A stretch of DNA of 64,000 nucleotides from Paenibacillus mesophilus (lineage in GTDB: Bacteria > Bacillota > Bacilli > Paenibacillales > NBRC-103111), in NCBI RefSeq assembly GCF_005938385.1, contig NZ_VCRA01000028.1, forward strand, positions 1 to 64,000. Direction: 5' to 3'. The notes under the pieces were generated by a model. The model made no database searches and was not told the DNA's origin. It saw nothing but the letters and a program-made list of their open reading frames with translations. Position numbers and translations under genes: made by a program. The first letter of the stretch is position 1. Each line of letters starts with the position of its first letter. Positions 8,034 to 16,991 of the stretch are shown in pieces.

Positions 8034-9755
8034 TCAAAAGCGCCGATATGCGTCGTAGGCGTCCTGATGAATCCGTATTTTGCGGTCCAGCCCCATCTTG
8101 TGCAATTCGGCGATATAGCGATCCCATTCCTCGTCGATGCCGCCCTCGATGATCCATTTCGCTTCCATCGCGCTTTGATACGACTGAATGTCGGCATCCA
8201 GCGTTTGCAATTGCTGAAGCTGCCCGACCGTATAATACATATACTGCGGATAGGTCTCCTCTTCGCTGACGATATAAGGCTTATACAGCTTGTAGGCATC
8301 GTTCCGCAGACTGCTCGTCTCGTCCAGCACGTAGTTGTCCATCATCGTTTTGGTGAAATAGAGTGGAAACGAGTTGTACGGAGCGGCCTCGCCGATCCAC
8401 GCTTCCAGAACCGTTTTGCGCTCGGGCAGCGGATTTTGCCTGATTTTTCCGTCGGCCTCTTTCCGAATATGGCTGCCGTAGGGGCCGCGCCACAGCTGGA
8501 ACGCGGTATCCTCCTCGTTCATGGCGTCGATCAGACGCATCGTAGCTTCCGGATATTTGTTGGTGGATGTAATGGAGAACGTATTCGGCGTAATCCGGTT
8601 ATCCTGCCTTCGCCAAGTACGGTGCCCGTCCGGACCGGCAAGAGGAGGAACGAACGTGTATCGCTTCAGCCGTTCCAGCGATCCGAGCTCGACATTGCCG
8701 AGAAATGCGGTAAATGCTCCGTAAACGATCTCCGCGGCGCTGCCCTTGGCCATGAACCGCTTCGCGTCCTGGGTGAACGTCTCCGGGTCGATCAGCTGCT
8801 CGGCATACAGCTTATGGATGTATCGGATCGCATCCTTATATTCCGGCTGGATCGGCTCGTAGCGGACAATGCCATCTTTGACCGCCAGCTTGCTGCCGTC
8901 CGGATTCAGTACGCCGAACGCGTTGAATAAGGCGTGGAAGTTTTGATTGATGCCGCCGTACAGCGAAGCGAGCGGAATTTCGTCCTGCTTGCCGTTGCCG
9001 TTCGGGTCCAGGTCCTTGAACGCCCGAAGCACCCGGTACAATTCGTCGGTCGTCGTCGGAACCTCAAGCCCGAGCTTATCCAGCCATTCCCGATTGATCG
9101 CCAAATGATTGCGATACACCATGTAGTCGTTCGCTTCCATAAACGACAAAGAATAGATGTGGCCGTCGGGCGTAGTCGACGCCTTCCTTACTTCCGGATA
9201 CGCATCGAATACTTTCTTGATATTAGGCGCGTATTTGTCGATCAGCTCTTCCAACGGAATAAGCAAGCCCTGACTGCCGTAACGGACGACGTCGCTCGAG
9301 GTCAGACCGGAGAAGAAGACGTCCGGCAGCTCATCGTTCAGAAACATCCATTTTTTCTTCTCGGTATACGTTTCACTCGGAATTTGATCCCATTCGAATC
9401 GGATGTTGGCCGCTTTCTCTAGATCCTTGATCGTCTGCATCTGCGAGAAATCACCGTGTGTCACCGTTTTCCTTACGGCTGCGCGCAGGGTAATCGTTTC
9501 CCCGACGATCGGCATTCCCGATGCGTACATGCGGCCGTCCATTTTTCTCTGCGGATTGGAGTATCCGGCCGTCCCCTCCATCCCGACAACTGCTGTGCGC
9601 CCTCTATGGCCTTCATAGCCGGCCCATGCCGACATTACGAGCATTGCGCCTCCCAGCAGCAGCAGCCTCTTCGTCCCGAAGGCCCGCTTAATCCGCGTCA
9701 TCCGTTTCGCCAATGCCGTCCGCACTCCTCGCCCCTTCGGAAATATCCGCCGCAT
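8034..9755 (-). CDS. extracellular solute-binding protein, LplA-like
   Basis: A 573-residue SBP of the longer LplA-like type (DELPDVFFSG, then ANDYMVYRNHLAINREWLDKLG, then DPNGNGKQDEIPL). It is homologous to the protein at 35036-36637. The N-terminus carries about 30 positively charged residues before one hydrophobic segment (31-45) without a lipobox cysteine, so it is either a Sec signal cleaved near AWA or a membrane anchor. I prefer ATG 9755, preceded by GGAG/GGAGAG, over GTG 9764, which has its site too close. It lies between the AraC sensor and the smaller SBP. The ligand is presumably an oligosaccharide, but this is inference. Confidence 0.84.
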   Translation of the reverse strand: MRRIFPKGRGVRTALAKRMTRIKRAFGTKRLLLLGGAMLVMSAWAGYEGHRGRTAVVGMEGTAGYSNPQRKMDGRMYASGMPIVGETITLRAAVRKTVTHGDFSQMQTIKDLEKAANIRFEWDQIPSETYTEKKKWMFLNDELPDVFFSGLTSSDVVRYGSQGLLIPLEELIDKYAPNIKKVFDAYPEVRKASTTPDGHIYSLSFMEANDYMVYRNHLAINREWLDKLGLEVPTTTDELYRVLRAFKDLDPNGNGKQDEIPLASLYGGINQNFHALFNAFGVLNPDGSKLAVKDGIVRYEPIQPEYKDAIRYIHKLYAEQLIDPETFTQDAKRFMAKGSAAEIVYGAFTAFLGNVELGSLERLKRYTFVPPLAGPDGHRTWRRQDNRITPNTFSITSTNKYPEATMRLIDAMNEEDTAFQLWRGPYGSHIRKEADGKIRQNPLPERKTVLEAWIGEAAPYNSFPLYFTKTMMDNYVLDETSSLRNDAYKLYKPYIVSEEETYPQYMYYTVGQLQQLQTLDADIQSYQSAMEAKWIIEGGIDEEWDRYIAELHKMGLDRKIRIHQDAYDAYRRF

Positions 9756-9900
9756 TCTCTCCACACTCCTGTTTGCCTATTTGACCCCTCCCCCGTATTC
9801 CCGTAATTCGGAAACAACTCCACTATAAAGCCATCGGGGGGGAAGCTGTAAATCATCCGTTGCCGCCGGTATGTGCAGGCCGTTACATTCGCGCCGTTGT

Positions 9901-12183
9901 TCAGCCGGAGCCCGATGTGCCATCCTTTACATACAGCCGCCTGTATTCGCCCGGGGTCATGCCTTCGGCTTCGCGGAATTTGCGGATAAAGCTGGACGGA
10001 CTCGCATATCCGATCCGCTTGATCAGCTCCTGGATGTTGTCATCGCCTGTGCGCAGCAGCTCTTTCGCTTTGTCCAGCCGCACCTCGTGTACATATTGCG
10101 AGACGGTCAACCCCGTCTGATCCTTGAAGTACCGGCTCAAGTAAGAAGCAGACATCGACAGTGTCTCCGCCATCGTCTGCAGCGAAAAATGGTAATCCCC
10201 ATAGTGCCGTTCAATATAGTCGATTAATTCTTCCTTAAGTGCGTAATTGCGGCTTTCCTTGCTCTCCTTGATCCGCCGGCCGATGTCCAGACTGATTTTG
10301 CAGACGAGCTCCGACAGCTCCTCCACCGTCTCGAACTCGAAAAGCGACAGCACGTCGGGAAGCGGCTTCCGGCTTCCGCGCATGTTCATTTCGTCCAGCG
10401 GGCGTAAAATCGTATGGATCAGCTCATAGCATATCGATCGGGCCATAAACAGCGACGGACCGTTCCGGTGAATGAGCCGCATGACCGCATCCAGACATTC
10501 CTTGATTTTGTCCGCATCCCCTTGCTTCAAGGAAAGCTCCAGCTCGGCCAGCTCTTTCTTGGAATATCCGCCGGGCACCGATTCCCCGATGTCTTGGAAC
10601 GGGATAATCCGGTTTTTCCCTTTCACGAGCCTGTACTCCAGCGCCGTCGTCGCCTCGATGCAAGATTTCCCGATATCGGAAGCTTCGCTGTAAACGCCCC
10701 CCAGTCCGACGGTCGCATGAAGCTGCCATTTCGCCCCTATCGATTCGCGGCTTCGCGCCAACGCCTCCAGCACCCCATCATCGTCGGCGCTGCCGGCAGC
10801 CAGAAGTAACAGAAACCGGTTAGTCTCCATGCTGTCGATCCCGTATCCTTCCACACCTTCGGGCAATTGCCGCTCCACATAAGCGATCACGTTCTCCTTC
10901 ACCGATTTGCCTTCCCCGCCGCCCAGTCCGTCCAGCAGAAAAGCGGCTACCCGGTAATACGTTCCGGCAAAGCCGATGCCGCAGCCGCTTCCGGAGCGAT
11001 TGAACTCCCCGATGTCCCGGAAATGCCCTTTCAGCAATTGGTCGAGCAAATACGCTTTGAGCGCCGGCTTATTATGTTTTAGCTGCTGACGCAGCAATTG
11101 GCTGTTCTCGGACATGTCGCTTACCGCGAGACGGATCGCCTCGATCTCGTCGCGCCCGGCGGCTTTGCGGCCGGCTAACGTTTCCGCGAAATGTTTCAGA
11201 CGGAGCAGCGGGTTGTAATTCAGATTCATCATCAGCCAGATGACGGCGGCTCCGAGCAGCAGTGTAATCGCAAGCCCTGCGAGTGCGTTCTGCTTGATCC
11301 GAACGACCGGAGTCATCACCCGGGCTTTCTCGACGAGCGTAATATAAGTCCAGCCCGTATGTGACGAGCGGATATAGGTGACGAAATAGTCGTCGCCGTC
11401 CAGCTTCACAGAGGTCGATCCGCGTACCGCATCCGGCCCGACGCTCGATAGAAAGTCCGGAATGTCAAACCGCGAATCATCCTCGAGCGACGTCACAATA
11501 CGGCCCTGCGCATCGGCGATGAACGTATTTCCGCCATAGTCGCGCAAAATATTCAAAATCAGCTTCCTCACCGACTGCTCCGTCAGCAGGAAGATGACGT
11601 TGCCGTAAGGCGCCTCGTCCTTGTACGGAATCGGTACCATATAAGGAATGACCCGGCCTTCCTTCACCATGCCGGCATTCTCGGCCGGGCGAAGCAGGGA
11701 GCCTCTGCTCCCGTCGAGGTCGCGCTCGAACTGTTCCTGACTCCAGCTGCGAAACCGGTAAATTTCGCCCGCGAACCGGTCCGCCGGGTAAGAGCTGAAT
11801 GACGAATAAAGCATCGGATGATCCCGCATATGCAGCACCAATTCGTAAATAAAGCTGTTGCCGGCGGCATAATTTTTCAACTCGCGGATCGTATTCATGC
11901 CCTGATAGGCGTTTTTGGTCGCCATGTAAGGCGTCAATTCGGGGTTTTGGGAAATTTGATAGGCGATTTTATCCAGCTCGTCGATTTTGACATCGACGAT
12001 CTCCTTCACTTGACTGAGCATGTTCAAATTGCTGCCCGTCACCTCCGCCTGCAGCGTGCGGATGAAATCGTTATAGACGAACAGACCGATGACCAGCAGT
12101 GGGACGGCCAATATCGCGATATAGGACAACAAGTAGCGGTAAAACCATTTGGAGCGGATGCCGGAATACGAAAGCGATTTCAA
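9901..12183 (-). CDS. membrane-bound AraC-family sensor-regulator
   Basis: A 760-residue one-protein sensor. Transmembrane segments lie at about 17-37 and 296-318, enclosing a Cache-like extracellular domain. A cytoplasmic region follows and the C-terminal ~100 residues form an AraC double helix-turn-helix (from HFSLQTMAETLSMSASYLS to the second helix-turn-helix near IGYASPSSFIRKF and MTPGEYR). Proteins of this build in Paenibacillaceae activate adjacent sugar-uptake and glycosidase genes. The start is TTG 12183 after a GGGGGG stretch. The two SBP genes and the beta-helix gene follow on the same strand and are its likely targets. It is homologous in layout to the protein at 32743-35016. Confidence 0.87.
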   Translation of the reverse strand: MKSLSYSGIRSKWFYRYLLSYIAILAVPLLVIGLFVYNDFIRTLQAEVTGSNLNMLSQVKEIVDVKIDELDKIAYQISQNPELTPYMATKNAYQGMNTIRELKNYAAGNSFIYELVLHMRDHPMLYSSFSSYPADRFAGEIYRFRSWSQEQFERDLDGSRGSLLRPAENAGMVKEGRVIPYMVPIPYKDEAPYGNVIFLLTEQSVRKLILNILRDYGGNTFIADAQGRIVTSLEDDSRFDIPDFLSSVGPDAVRGSTSVKLDGDDYFVTYIRSSHTGWTYITLVEKARVMTPVVRIKQNALAGLAITLLLGAAVIWLMMNLNYNPLLRLKHFAETLAGRKAAGRDEIEAIRLAVSDMSENSQLLRQQLKHNKPALKAYLLDQLLKGHFRDIGEFNRSGSGCGIGFAGTYYRVAAFLLDGLGGGEGKSVKENVIAYVERQLPEGVEGYGIDSMETNRFLLLLAAGSADDDGVLEALARSRESIGAKWQLHATVGLGGVYSEASDIGKSCIEATTALEYRLVKGKNRIIPFQDIGESVPGGYSKKELAELELSLKQGDADKIKECLDAVMRLIHRNGPSLFMARSICYELIHTILRPLDEMNMRGSRKPLPDVLSLFEFETVEELSELVCKISLDIGRRIKESKESRNYALKEELIDYIERHYGDYHFSLQTMAETLSMSASYLSRYFKDQTGLTVSQYVHEVRLDKAKELLRTGDDNIQELIKRIGYASPSSFIRKFREAEGMTPGEYRRLYVKDGTSGSG

Positions 12184-12385
12184 GACGTTGAACCCCCCAG
12201 GTTTGATCCATGTTTCTTATTGAGGAACCGTGTTCCATTAGAAGTCTGTGTTGCGTTGACGCTGCATACCTATGCTTATTCATGTACCGCTGTATGAATC
12301 ATTCGCGGCGCGTTTGAAATTTCCTTTACGGCTGAACGAAAAGGTGCTGATGCATGTGGCGATTCCTCTTTTCTTCCATAAAAAA

Positions 12386-12408
12386 AAAGCCGCGCTAAAC
12401 GCGACTTT
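12386..12408 (-). terminator. intrinsic terminator after the FAD oxidoreductase gene
   Basis: On the minus strand AAAGTCGCG pairs with CGCGGCTTT around TTTAG, followed by a run of T (12388-12381 on the plus strand as A). It stands about 60 bases after the stop at 12468. The rest of 12184-12467 shows no gene. Confidence 0.85.
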
Positions 12409-12467
12409 GGACGTATTCAAACGGAACGGGGAGCCTATTCGCGGTGTATGACGGAACCTACCGACCG

Positions 12468-14615
12468 CTAGCGGTCGGTTGTCGCCGCTGCGAGCCCGGC
12501 CCCATGTCCGTACTTGACCAATAGCGCGCCGACCGCGGTTTTGGCCGACACGACGCAGCCTTCCATATAGCCGATATTCACGCCGTAATCGGTCCAGTCT
12601 CCGACAAGATACAGATTGGAGAAGCCGGAGCCGTCGGGACGCAGCCGATATCGCTCCGTCCCCGGCAGGGCGATCATGTACTGATTCGTCGGGGCGCTGT
12701 TGGACGTGAAAAATTGGTCCGCGAATTTGACGCGCGGATCGGTTTCATCCGGATCGCGGCCGCGCAGCGCGCTCAGGTCTAAGCCTTGCGGGTAAGCGGC
12801 AGGCACGGCGTTCCGTAAGAAGAAGCCCATATGGTCCATCAGCCATTGGAACGTCATCTCCCGAACTCGCGCATCTTGACGCAACGGATAGCCGCGGTCG
12901 TCAAAAGAAGGCGCCCCCGGCTCGTCGGGCAATATGCCCGTGAACATCGCCAGCGTCTTCGGCGCGCTATCGGCGGGCCAATCCTCGTTGTCCACAATCT
13001 GACTTTGATCCAGCCAGGAAAACAGTGGGTTCGCATAGGTGACGACATTCGGCACACAGTTGGCCGGCCCCATCCCCCAGCCGGCAAGCTCGAAGCCCAG
13101 TTGCTTCAAGGAGCGGCCGAACCACAGCTGCGCGGACATGACGCGCGCCGAGCCGAGCCGTTCGACCATGTTTCGCCAGTCTTCCCGCCGGGCGATGATT
13201 TCCGTGCAGCACTCGGCAAGTGCCTTGGCCGGAATGCCCAAGATGACATCGTCGAAATCCCGCCCCCGTTCCATCGTTATCGACTCGCCCTTCCATCCCG
13301 ACCAAGGCGACTCCAGATCGATGCCGCCTTCCCGGAGCCGGGCGGCGTCCGGCGGATCGAGCTGCTCGTACAGCGGTTGAGCGGGCCAGCACGGATTGCC
13401 CTTGATCCATATGCGCGGGTCGTACGAATCGCCGACCGGCTTGACTTGACGGTCGATCTCGATCCGGTCGATGCGATCGGCGGACGTATAGGCGATATTG
13501 GCGACTTTGTGGAAGAAATGAAACTTGACCCCGCGGGCGGCGAGCACCTCGTACATCGGCATAATGAGCGTATCCGCCGTACCCAGCCGCAGCTGGTAGC
13601 AGAATGCGCCCTTGTAGCCGAGCGCTTGGGCGCCGAACTGCAATGCCGTCCCAGCCGCGAGAAGTCCGCCGCGTCCTTGGTTGTCGGCAAGCGCCTCGAA
13701 CGTGCCCGTATAGAAAAAAGTGACGATCGGGCCGAATAAAGTAGCTTCCGACGCCCCATAATCGCGCAGCCAACCGCGCAAATCGCGGTCGTTGATCCGG
13801 CGGAACTCCATCGAGCCGGTAACGTCGTCCCATACATCGGCTGCGATCCCTTTCGCCAGCGCCAGCCCGAAATCCAGCATCATCAGCATGCGGCCGGAGC
13901 GGGTGCGCGCGGTAATCCTTTTGCCGCTTTTGCCGCCGAGAGCGGCAAGCAGGTGCTCCATCGCCGCGATGACCCGCCCGAGCGATTGCTTGGGCGTGCC
14001 GCGGTTCAACCTGCGTACCGCGCCTCTAATCGCGCCGAATAGCCGGGATTCCCGGCCGTCCTTCGGCGGTTCGCCTTGCGCCTTGGCGAACGCGCGGTCC
14101 AGAATCGACTGCACGAGCCGATTGTGTTTCTCGTAAGGACTGCCGAGCGCCGTTTCCAGCAAGATGGCAACGACTCGGCGAAACAACTGTTCCGGTGTCA
14201 GCGGCGAACCGTCGCCGGGGTGCCCTGGAGTCGTCGGAAATACGAGCGGCCAATTGATCCACCGCCCCTCGTCGGTATCATACGTGACGAGCAGCGTAGC
14301 GTTATTCGGAACGATCGCGTCCTGAAGCGTCCGAAATGGGCTGTGAGGCGCCAAGCCGCGCTCGGTCCGTTCCCTGTAGACATCGGCGAACATCGGGAAG
14401 GCGTGCTCGTAAAAGCCGAGCAGCAAGTGAAGCCCCACCTCCTCGACTCGACCGTTCGGTCCGCGGCCGCTCGCCATTTTGCCGCCCAGCCTCCAGCCTG
14501 TCTGGTAAACGTTGATTTCGTATTCGTCCTGCCAATTCGGCAAGGACGTAAGCTCATAGGCGGCTGAAAGCGAAGCGATGCCGCCGCCGAGAATAGTGAT
14601 GCGTTTTTTGTTCAG
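12468..14615 (-). CDS. FAD-dependent oxidoreductase of the amine oxidase/phytoene desaturase type
   Basis: A protein of about 715 residues with an N-terminal dinucleotide-binding motif (ITILGGGIASLSAAYEL), a second flavoprotein motif (VYQTGWRLGGK), and the C-terminal FAD signature (NLYLVGDWTDYGVNIGYMEG). The family includes carotenoid desaturases and amine oxidases; the substrate is unknown. I propose a CTG start at 14615, whose last two bases overlap the TGA of the preceding gene (CTGA) and which lies 12 bases after AGGAGG. This places the FAD motif right at the N-terminus. The GTG at 14648 is an alternative but has no ribosome binding site. A strong terminator follows at 12386-12408. Confidence 0.8.
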   Translation of the reverse strand: MNKKRITILGGGIASLSAAYELTSLPNWQDEYEINVYQTGWRLGGKMASGRGPNGRVEEVGLHLLLGFYEHAFPMFADVYRERTERGLAPHSPFRTLQDAIVPNNATLLVTYDTDEGRWINWPLVFPTTPGHPGDGSPLTPEQLFRRVVAILLETALGSPYEKHNRLVQSILDRAFAKAQGEPPKDGRESRLFGAIRGAVRRLNRGTPKQSLGRVIAAMEHLLAALGGKSGKRITARTRSGRMLMMLDFGLALAKGIAADVWDDVTGSMEFRRINDRDLRGWLRDYGASEATLFGPIVTFFYTGTFEALADNQGRGGLLAAGTALQFGAQALGYKGAFCYQLRLGTADTLIMPMYEVLAARGVKFHFFHKVANIAYTSADRIDRIEIDRQVKPVGDSYDPRIWIKGNPCWPAQPLYEQLDPPDAARLREGGIDLESPWSGWKGESITMERGRDFDDVILGIPAKALAECCTEIIARREDWRNMVERLGSARVMSAQLWFGRSLKQLGFELAGWGMGPANCVPNVVTYANPLFSWLDQSQIVDNEDWPADSAPKTLAMFTGILPDEPGAPSFDDRGYPLRQDARVREMTFQWLMDHMGFFLRNAVPAAYPQGLDLSALRGRDPDETDPRVKFADQFFTSNSAPTNQYMIALPGTERYRLRPDGSGFSNLYLVGDWTDYGVNIGYMEGCVVSAKTAVGALLVKYGHGAGLAAATTDR

Positions 14616-15427
14616 GATGCGAATCGACCTCCTCCGATGAGCGACCACGGATAAGCGGGACAGTTATTGTGCAGGAAGCCCGCCAATTCCGGGATGAGAT
14701 TCCATTTAGCCGCCTGCCGGTAAAGAGCGGAGGCTTGGGGAAGGATGAGAATATTGTCCAGAATATGGACGCCGAGCTCGTCAAGTGCGGCAAGAGGCCG
14801 TGTGAGCGGGGAATGTTTTGTGCGTGCGGGATACAGGATCGGATAAAAGGCCGATCGACGAAGAAGAGCGCCGATTACCGGCAGCGTCGGATGCGCAAGC
14901 CTCCAGCCCAACGCCTTCAAGCCGTCCCGCTTCCCTACGATCCACTGCGCATACAACAGACGGGAGAGAACGGCATTCATGAATTTTTGTTCATCCCGCT
15001 GTTCATCGGCCGCTATGCCGGCATGCTCGATGTAGGAACGGACGACAGAGCTGTTATGGGCCCGGTACCAAAGACACTCGCTCGGACGAGCCATATAATC
15101 GAGCCACAAGCGGACAGGCGCTTCCCACTCCAACCCACCGGCGTCTTGTTCGCAAGCGAGCCTCGCGAGTTCGGCATGATATAAATTCATACCGCTGACC
15201 GCTTTCCACCAAGGGCTTCCGCCCCGCGGATCGAGCACCCCTCGGCGGATCATCCATTCGATAAACCGGATTTCGGAAGTCCCGAAACCGTAGCCGGGTC
15301 CGAAACCGTACTTCCGGTAAAAGGCCTGGCGCAGCGCAAGCCGGCCGCACGGATCGTTCCATACGGACCTTGCATTCGCTTGCGCCCGCAAACGGAGCTG
15401 CTCCATCTCCCCGTGATCGGGTGCCAT
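14612..15427 (-). CDS. conserved-looking protein of unknown family coupled to the FAD oxidoreductase
   Basis: A 271-residue soluble protein that I do not recognise. It is rich in aromatic residues and arginine, with segments such as QAFYRKYGFGPGYGFG and SYIEHAG, and has no signal peptide or clear membrane segment. The start is ATG 15427 after AGGAAGTGA. Its TGA overlaps the proposed CTG start of the FAD oxidoreductase, so the two proteins are likely made in fixed ratio and may work as a pair. The promoter at 15464-15494 carries a phased direct repeat that also occurs before the SLH gene at 16992. A role in lipid or carotenoid-like oxidation would be a guess. Confidence 0.7.
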   Translation of the reverse strand: MAPDHGEMEQLRLRAQANARSVWNDPCGRLALRQAFYRKYGFGPGYGFGTSEIRFIEWMIRRGVLDPRGGSPWWKAVSGMNLYHAELARLACEQDAGGLEWEAPVRLWLDYMARPSECLWYRAHNSSVVRSYIEHAGIAADEQRDEQKFMNAVLSRLLYAQWIVGKRDGLKALGWRLAHPTLPVIGALLRRSAFYPILYPARTKHSPLTRPLAALDELGVHILDNILILPQASALYRQAAKWNLIPELAGFLHNNCPAYPWSLIGGGRFAS

Positions 15428-15463
15428 AACATCACTTCCTAGTAGCGTCTGCTTCGGAAAATG

Positions 15464-15494
15464 ATTATAGTACCGCCTTCTTACAATTTTCTTA
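15464..15494 (-). promoter_or_regulatory. promoter with 11-bp-phased direct repeats (unknown-family/FAD operon)
   Basis: On the minus strand TAAGAA occurs twice, 11 bases apart (plus-strand TTCTTA at 15489-15494 and 15478-15483). TATAAT (plus-strand ATTATA at 15464-15469) follows 8 bases after the second copy. There is no good -35 box, which suggests activator dependence. The same arrangement precedes the gene at 16992. The rest of 15428-15749 holds only a small palindrome GTCCCCTGGGAC at 15557-15568. Confidence 0.55.
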
Positions 15495-15749
15495 CTATCA
15501 CCGTCATCGTTTCTGTAGATGTGACTGCGAGCGAAATTTCAACAATTCGACACCCAGTCCCCTGGGACATTATGGGATAATGGACATAAAGCCAACGGTT
15601 AGATTGTGCGTTGTGCACGCTCTCGAGCGATTCACCGGGCAGCAACAAAGACGCCGAATCAGCTCTGACTTTGTACCGGAGGCAATGCTACAAATTCGCT
15701 TGACTTGGACGGATGTTTACAGATCTAACTTCGCACTTAAGGAGAACAT

Positions 15750-16154
15750 ATGAGCATCGTTTACAAAATGGAAGAACGTGCGGACCCGGCAGCCGTGTCC
15801 GATCTGTTCGCCAGATCCGGCATCCGAAGGCCCGTCGGCGATCTCGAGCGCATCGGCAGAATGATCGACCATGCCGACGAGCTGATTACGGCTTGGGACC
15901 AAGATCGTCTGATAGGCATGATCAGAGCCGTCACCGACTACTCCTACTGCTGTTACATATCCGATGTAGCGGTAGATCGGGACTACCAAGGACAAGGCAT
16001 CGGCAAGCGGTTGATTCAACGGTTGAAGGACAAGCTCGGCGAGGAAGAAATCCAATATGTGCTGACTTCGGCGCCGAAATCGGTCGGCTTCTATGAGAGG
16101 ATCGGCTTCGAGAGAGCGGACAAAGCGTTCGTGATCAAGAGGAAAGTCAATTAG
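15750..16154 (+). CDS. GNAT-family N-acetyltransferase
   Basis: A 134-residue single-domain GNAT protein with the acetyl-CoA-binding loop DYQGQGIGKRLI and the C-terminal FYERIGF segment. The ATG follows AAGGAGAACAT. It is cytoplasmic, and the substrate is unknown. It stands alone: the preceding gene is divergent and the next gene has its own promoter candidate at 16289-16317. Confidence 0.85.
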   Translation: MSIVYKMEERADPAAVSDLFARSGIRRPVGDLERIGRMIDHADELITAWDQDRLIGMIRAVTDYSYCCYISDVAVDRDYQGQGIGKRLIQRLKDKLGEEEIQYVLTSAPKSVGFYERIGFERADKAFVIKRKVN

Positions 16155-16288
16155 TATGCAGTGTTCATACGCAAGTATGCGTGACGCTTTCTAGCGCAAA
16201 ATAGGAGCTGCCAGCGACCGCTATTTCGGCATACCGCTGTGCCGCGCATTCTTTTACACCGTTAAAAATGAACGATGTAAACCTGCCA

Positions 16289-16317
16289 TTGCCTGCTCGA
16301 CCGGCTTATGCTACTAT
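16289..16317 (+). promoter_or_regulatory. candidate promoter of the second Nudix gene
   Basis: TTGCCT (16289-16294) and TACTAT (16312-16317) are 17 bases apart and 33 bases before the start codon. Each box has two mismatches to consensus. Confidence 0.45.
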
Positions 16318-16350
16318 GTTTTTTTATGTAAAAAGCCGGGAGGGGAAACG

Positions 16351-16797
16351 ATGGACCGTTACGATTTTCGCGTACGCGTGACCGGAGTATTGATGGAAGA
16401 CGATCGGATCTTGCTCGTCAAGCAGCAGGTCGGCTCCCGCGGCTGGTCGCTGCCAGGCGGCAAGGCGGAAGCCGGCGAGACGCTCGCGCAAGCGGTCGTC
16501 CGGGAATTGGCCGAGGAAACCGGCCTGGTCGTACAGGTGGACAAGCTGCTGTACGTATGCGATTTGCCGGAGGTCGAGCCGCCTGTCGTACATGTTACCT
16601 TTTTGCTGAGCAAGCTGTCCGGGGAACTGCGCATGCCGACCAACGAGCTGGAGACGACGCCGATCGCGGATATTCGCATGGTGCCCGTCTCCGAATTGAC
16701 GGAATACGGCTTCAGCGCCACGTTTGCCGAGCTGGTCCGGGCCCGTTTCCCGGATGCCGGAGCATACCGGGGGCACAAAAGCGCCATCGGCCTATGA
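16351..16797 (+). CDS. Nudix hydrolase
   Basis: A 148-residue Nudix protein with a complete Nudix box at residues 37-59 (G, KAEAG, E, seven residues, RELAEETGL). It is preceded by a typical MutT-like first strand (VRVTGVLMEDDRILLVKQ). It should hydrolyse a nucleoside-diphosphate derivative; the substrate is unknown. The start has a GGGAGGGG site seven bases upstream. The gene ends in an intrinsic terminator and is monocistronic. Confidence 0.88.
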   Translation: MDRYDFRVRVTGVLMEDDRILLVKQQVGSRGWSLPGGKAEAGETLAQAVVRELAEETGLVVQVDKLLYVCDLPEVEPPVVHVTFLLSKLSGELRMPTNELETTPIADIRMVPVSELTEYGFSATFAELVRARFPDAGAYRGHKSAIGL

Positions 16798-16820
16798 GCC
16801 GCCCCCGGCGGACACGCCTT

Positions 16821-16858
16821 CTTGACGGAACGACAAGTTCCGCAAGGGGGCTTTTTTT
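16821..16858 (+). terminator. intrinsic terminator after the Nudix gene
   Basis: CTTG-A-CGGAAC (16821-16831) pairs with GTTCCGCAAG (16837-16846), followed closely by a run of seven T (16852-16858). An outer GCCCCC (16801-16806)/GGGGGC (16846-16851) pairing is possible. Confidence 0.8.
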
Positions 16859-16878
16859 CGTTTCATGAGCACACGGTC

Positions 16879-16912
16879 TTGTGAGAATTTTGTGAGAAGG
16901 GGTCGGTATAAT
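16879..16912 (+). promoter_or_regulatory. promoter with 11-bp-phased direct repeats (SLH/propeller gene)
   Basis: TTGTGAGAA occurs at 16879-16887 and again at 16890-16898, 11 bases apart, followed 8 bases later by TATAAT (16907-16912). The repeats sit where a -35 box is expected. This suits binding of an OmpR-type response regulator dimer, though no particular regulator can be named. Confidence 0.55.
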
Positions 16913-16991
16913 GGAGCTGTTTGGCTGCTTGCGGCCATAGGCGGCGGCACAGCCATCAACCAAATCAACGAGAAAGGCGTGAGAATGAGCT

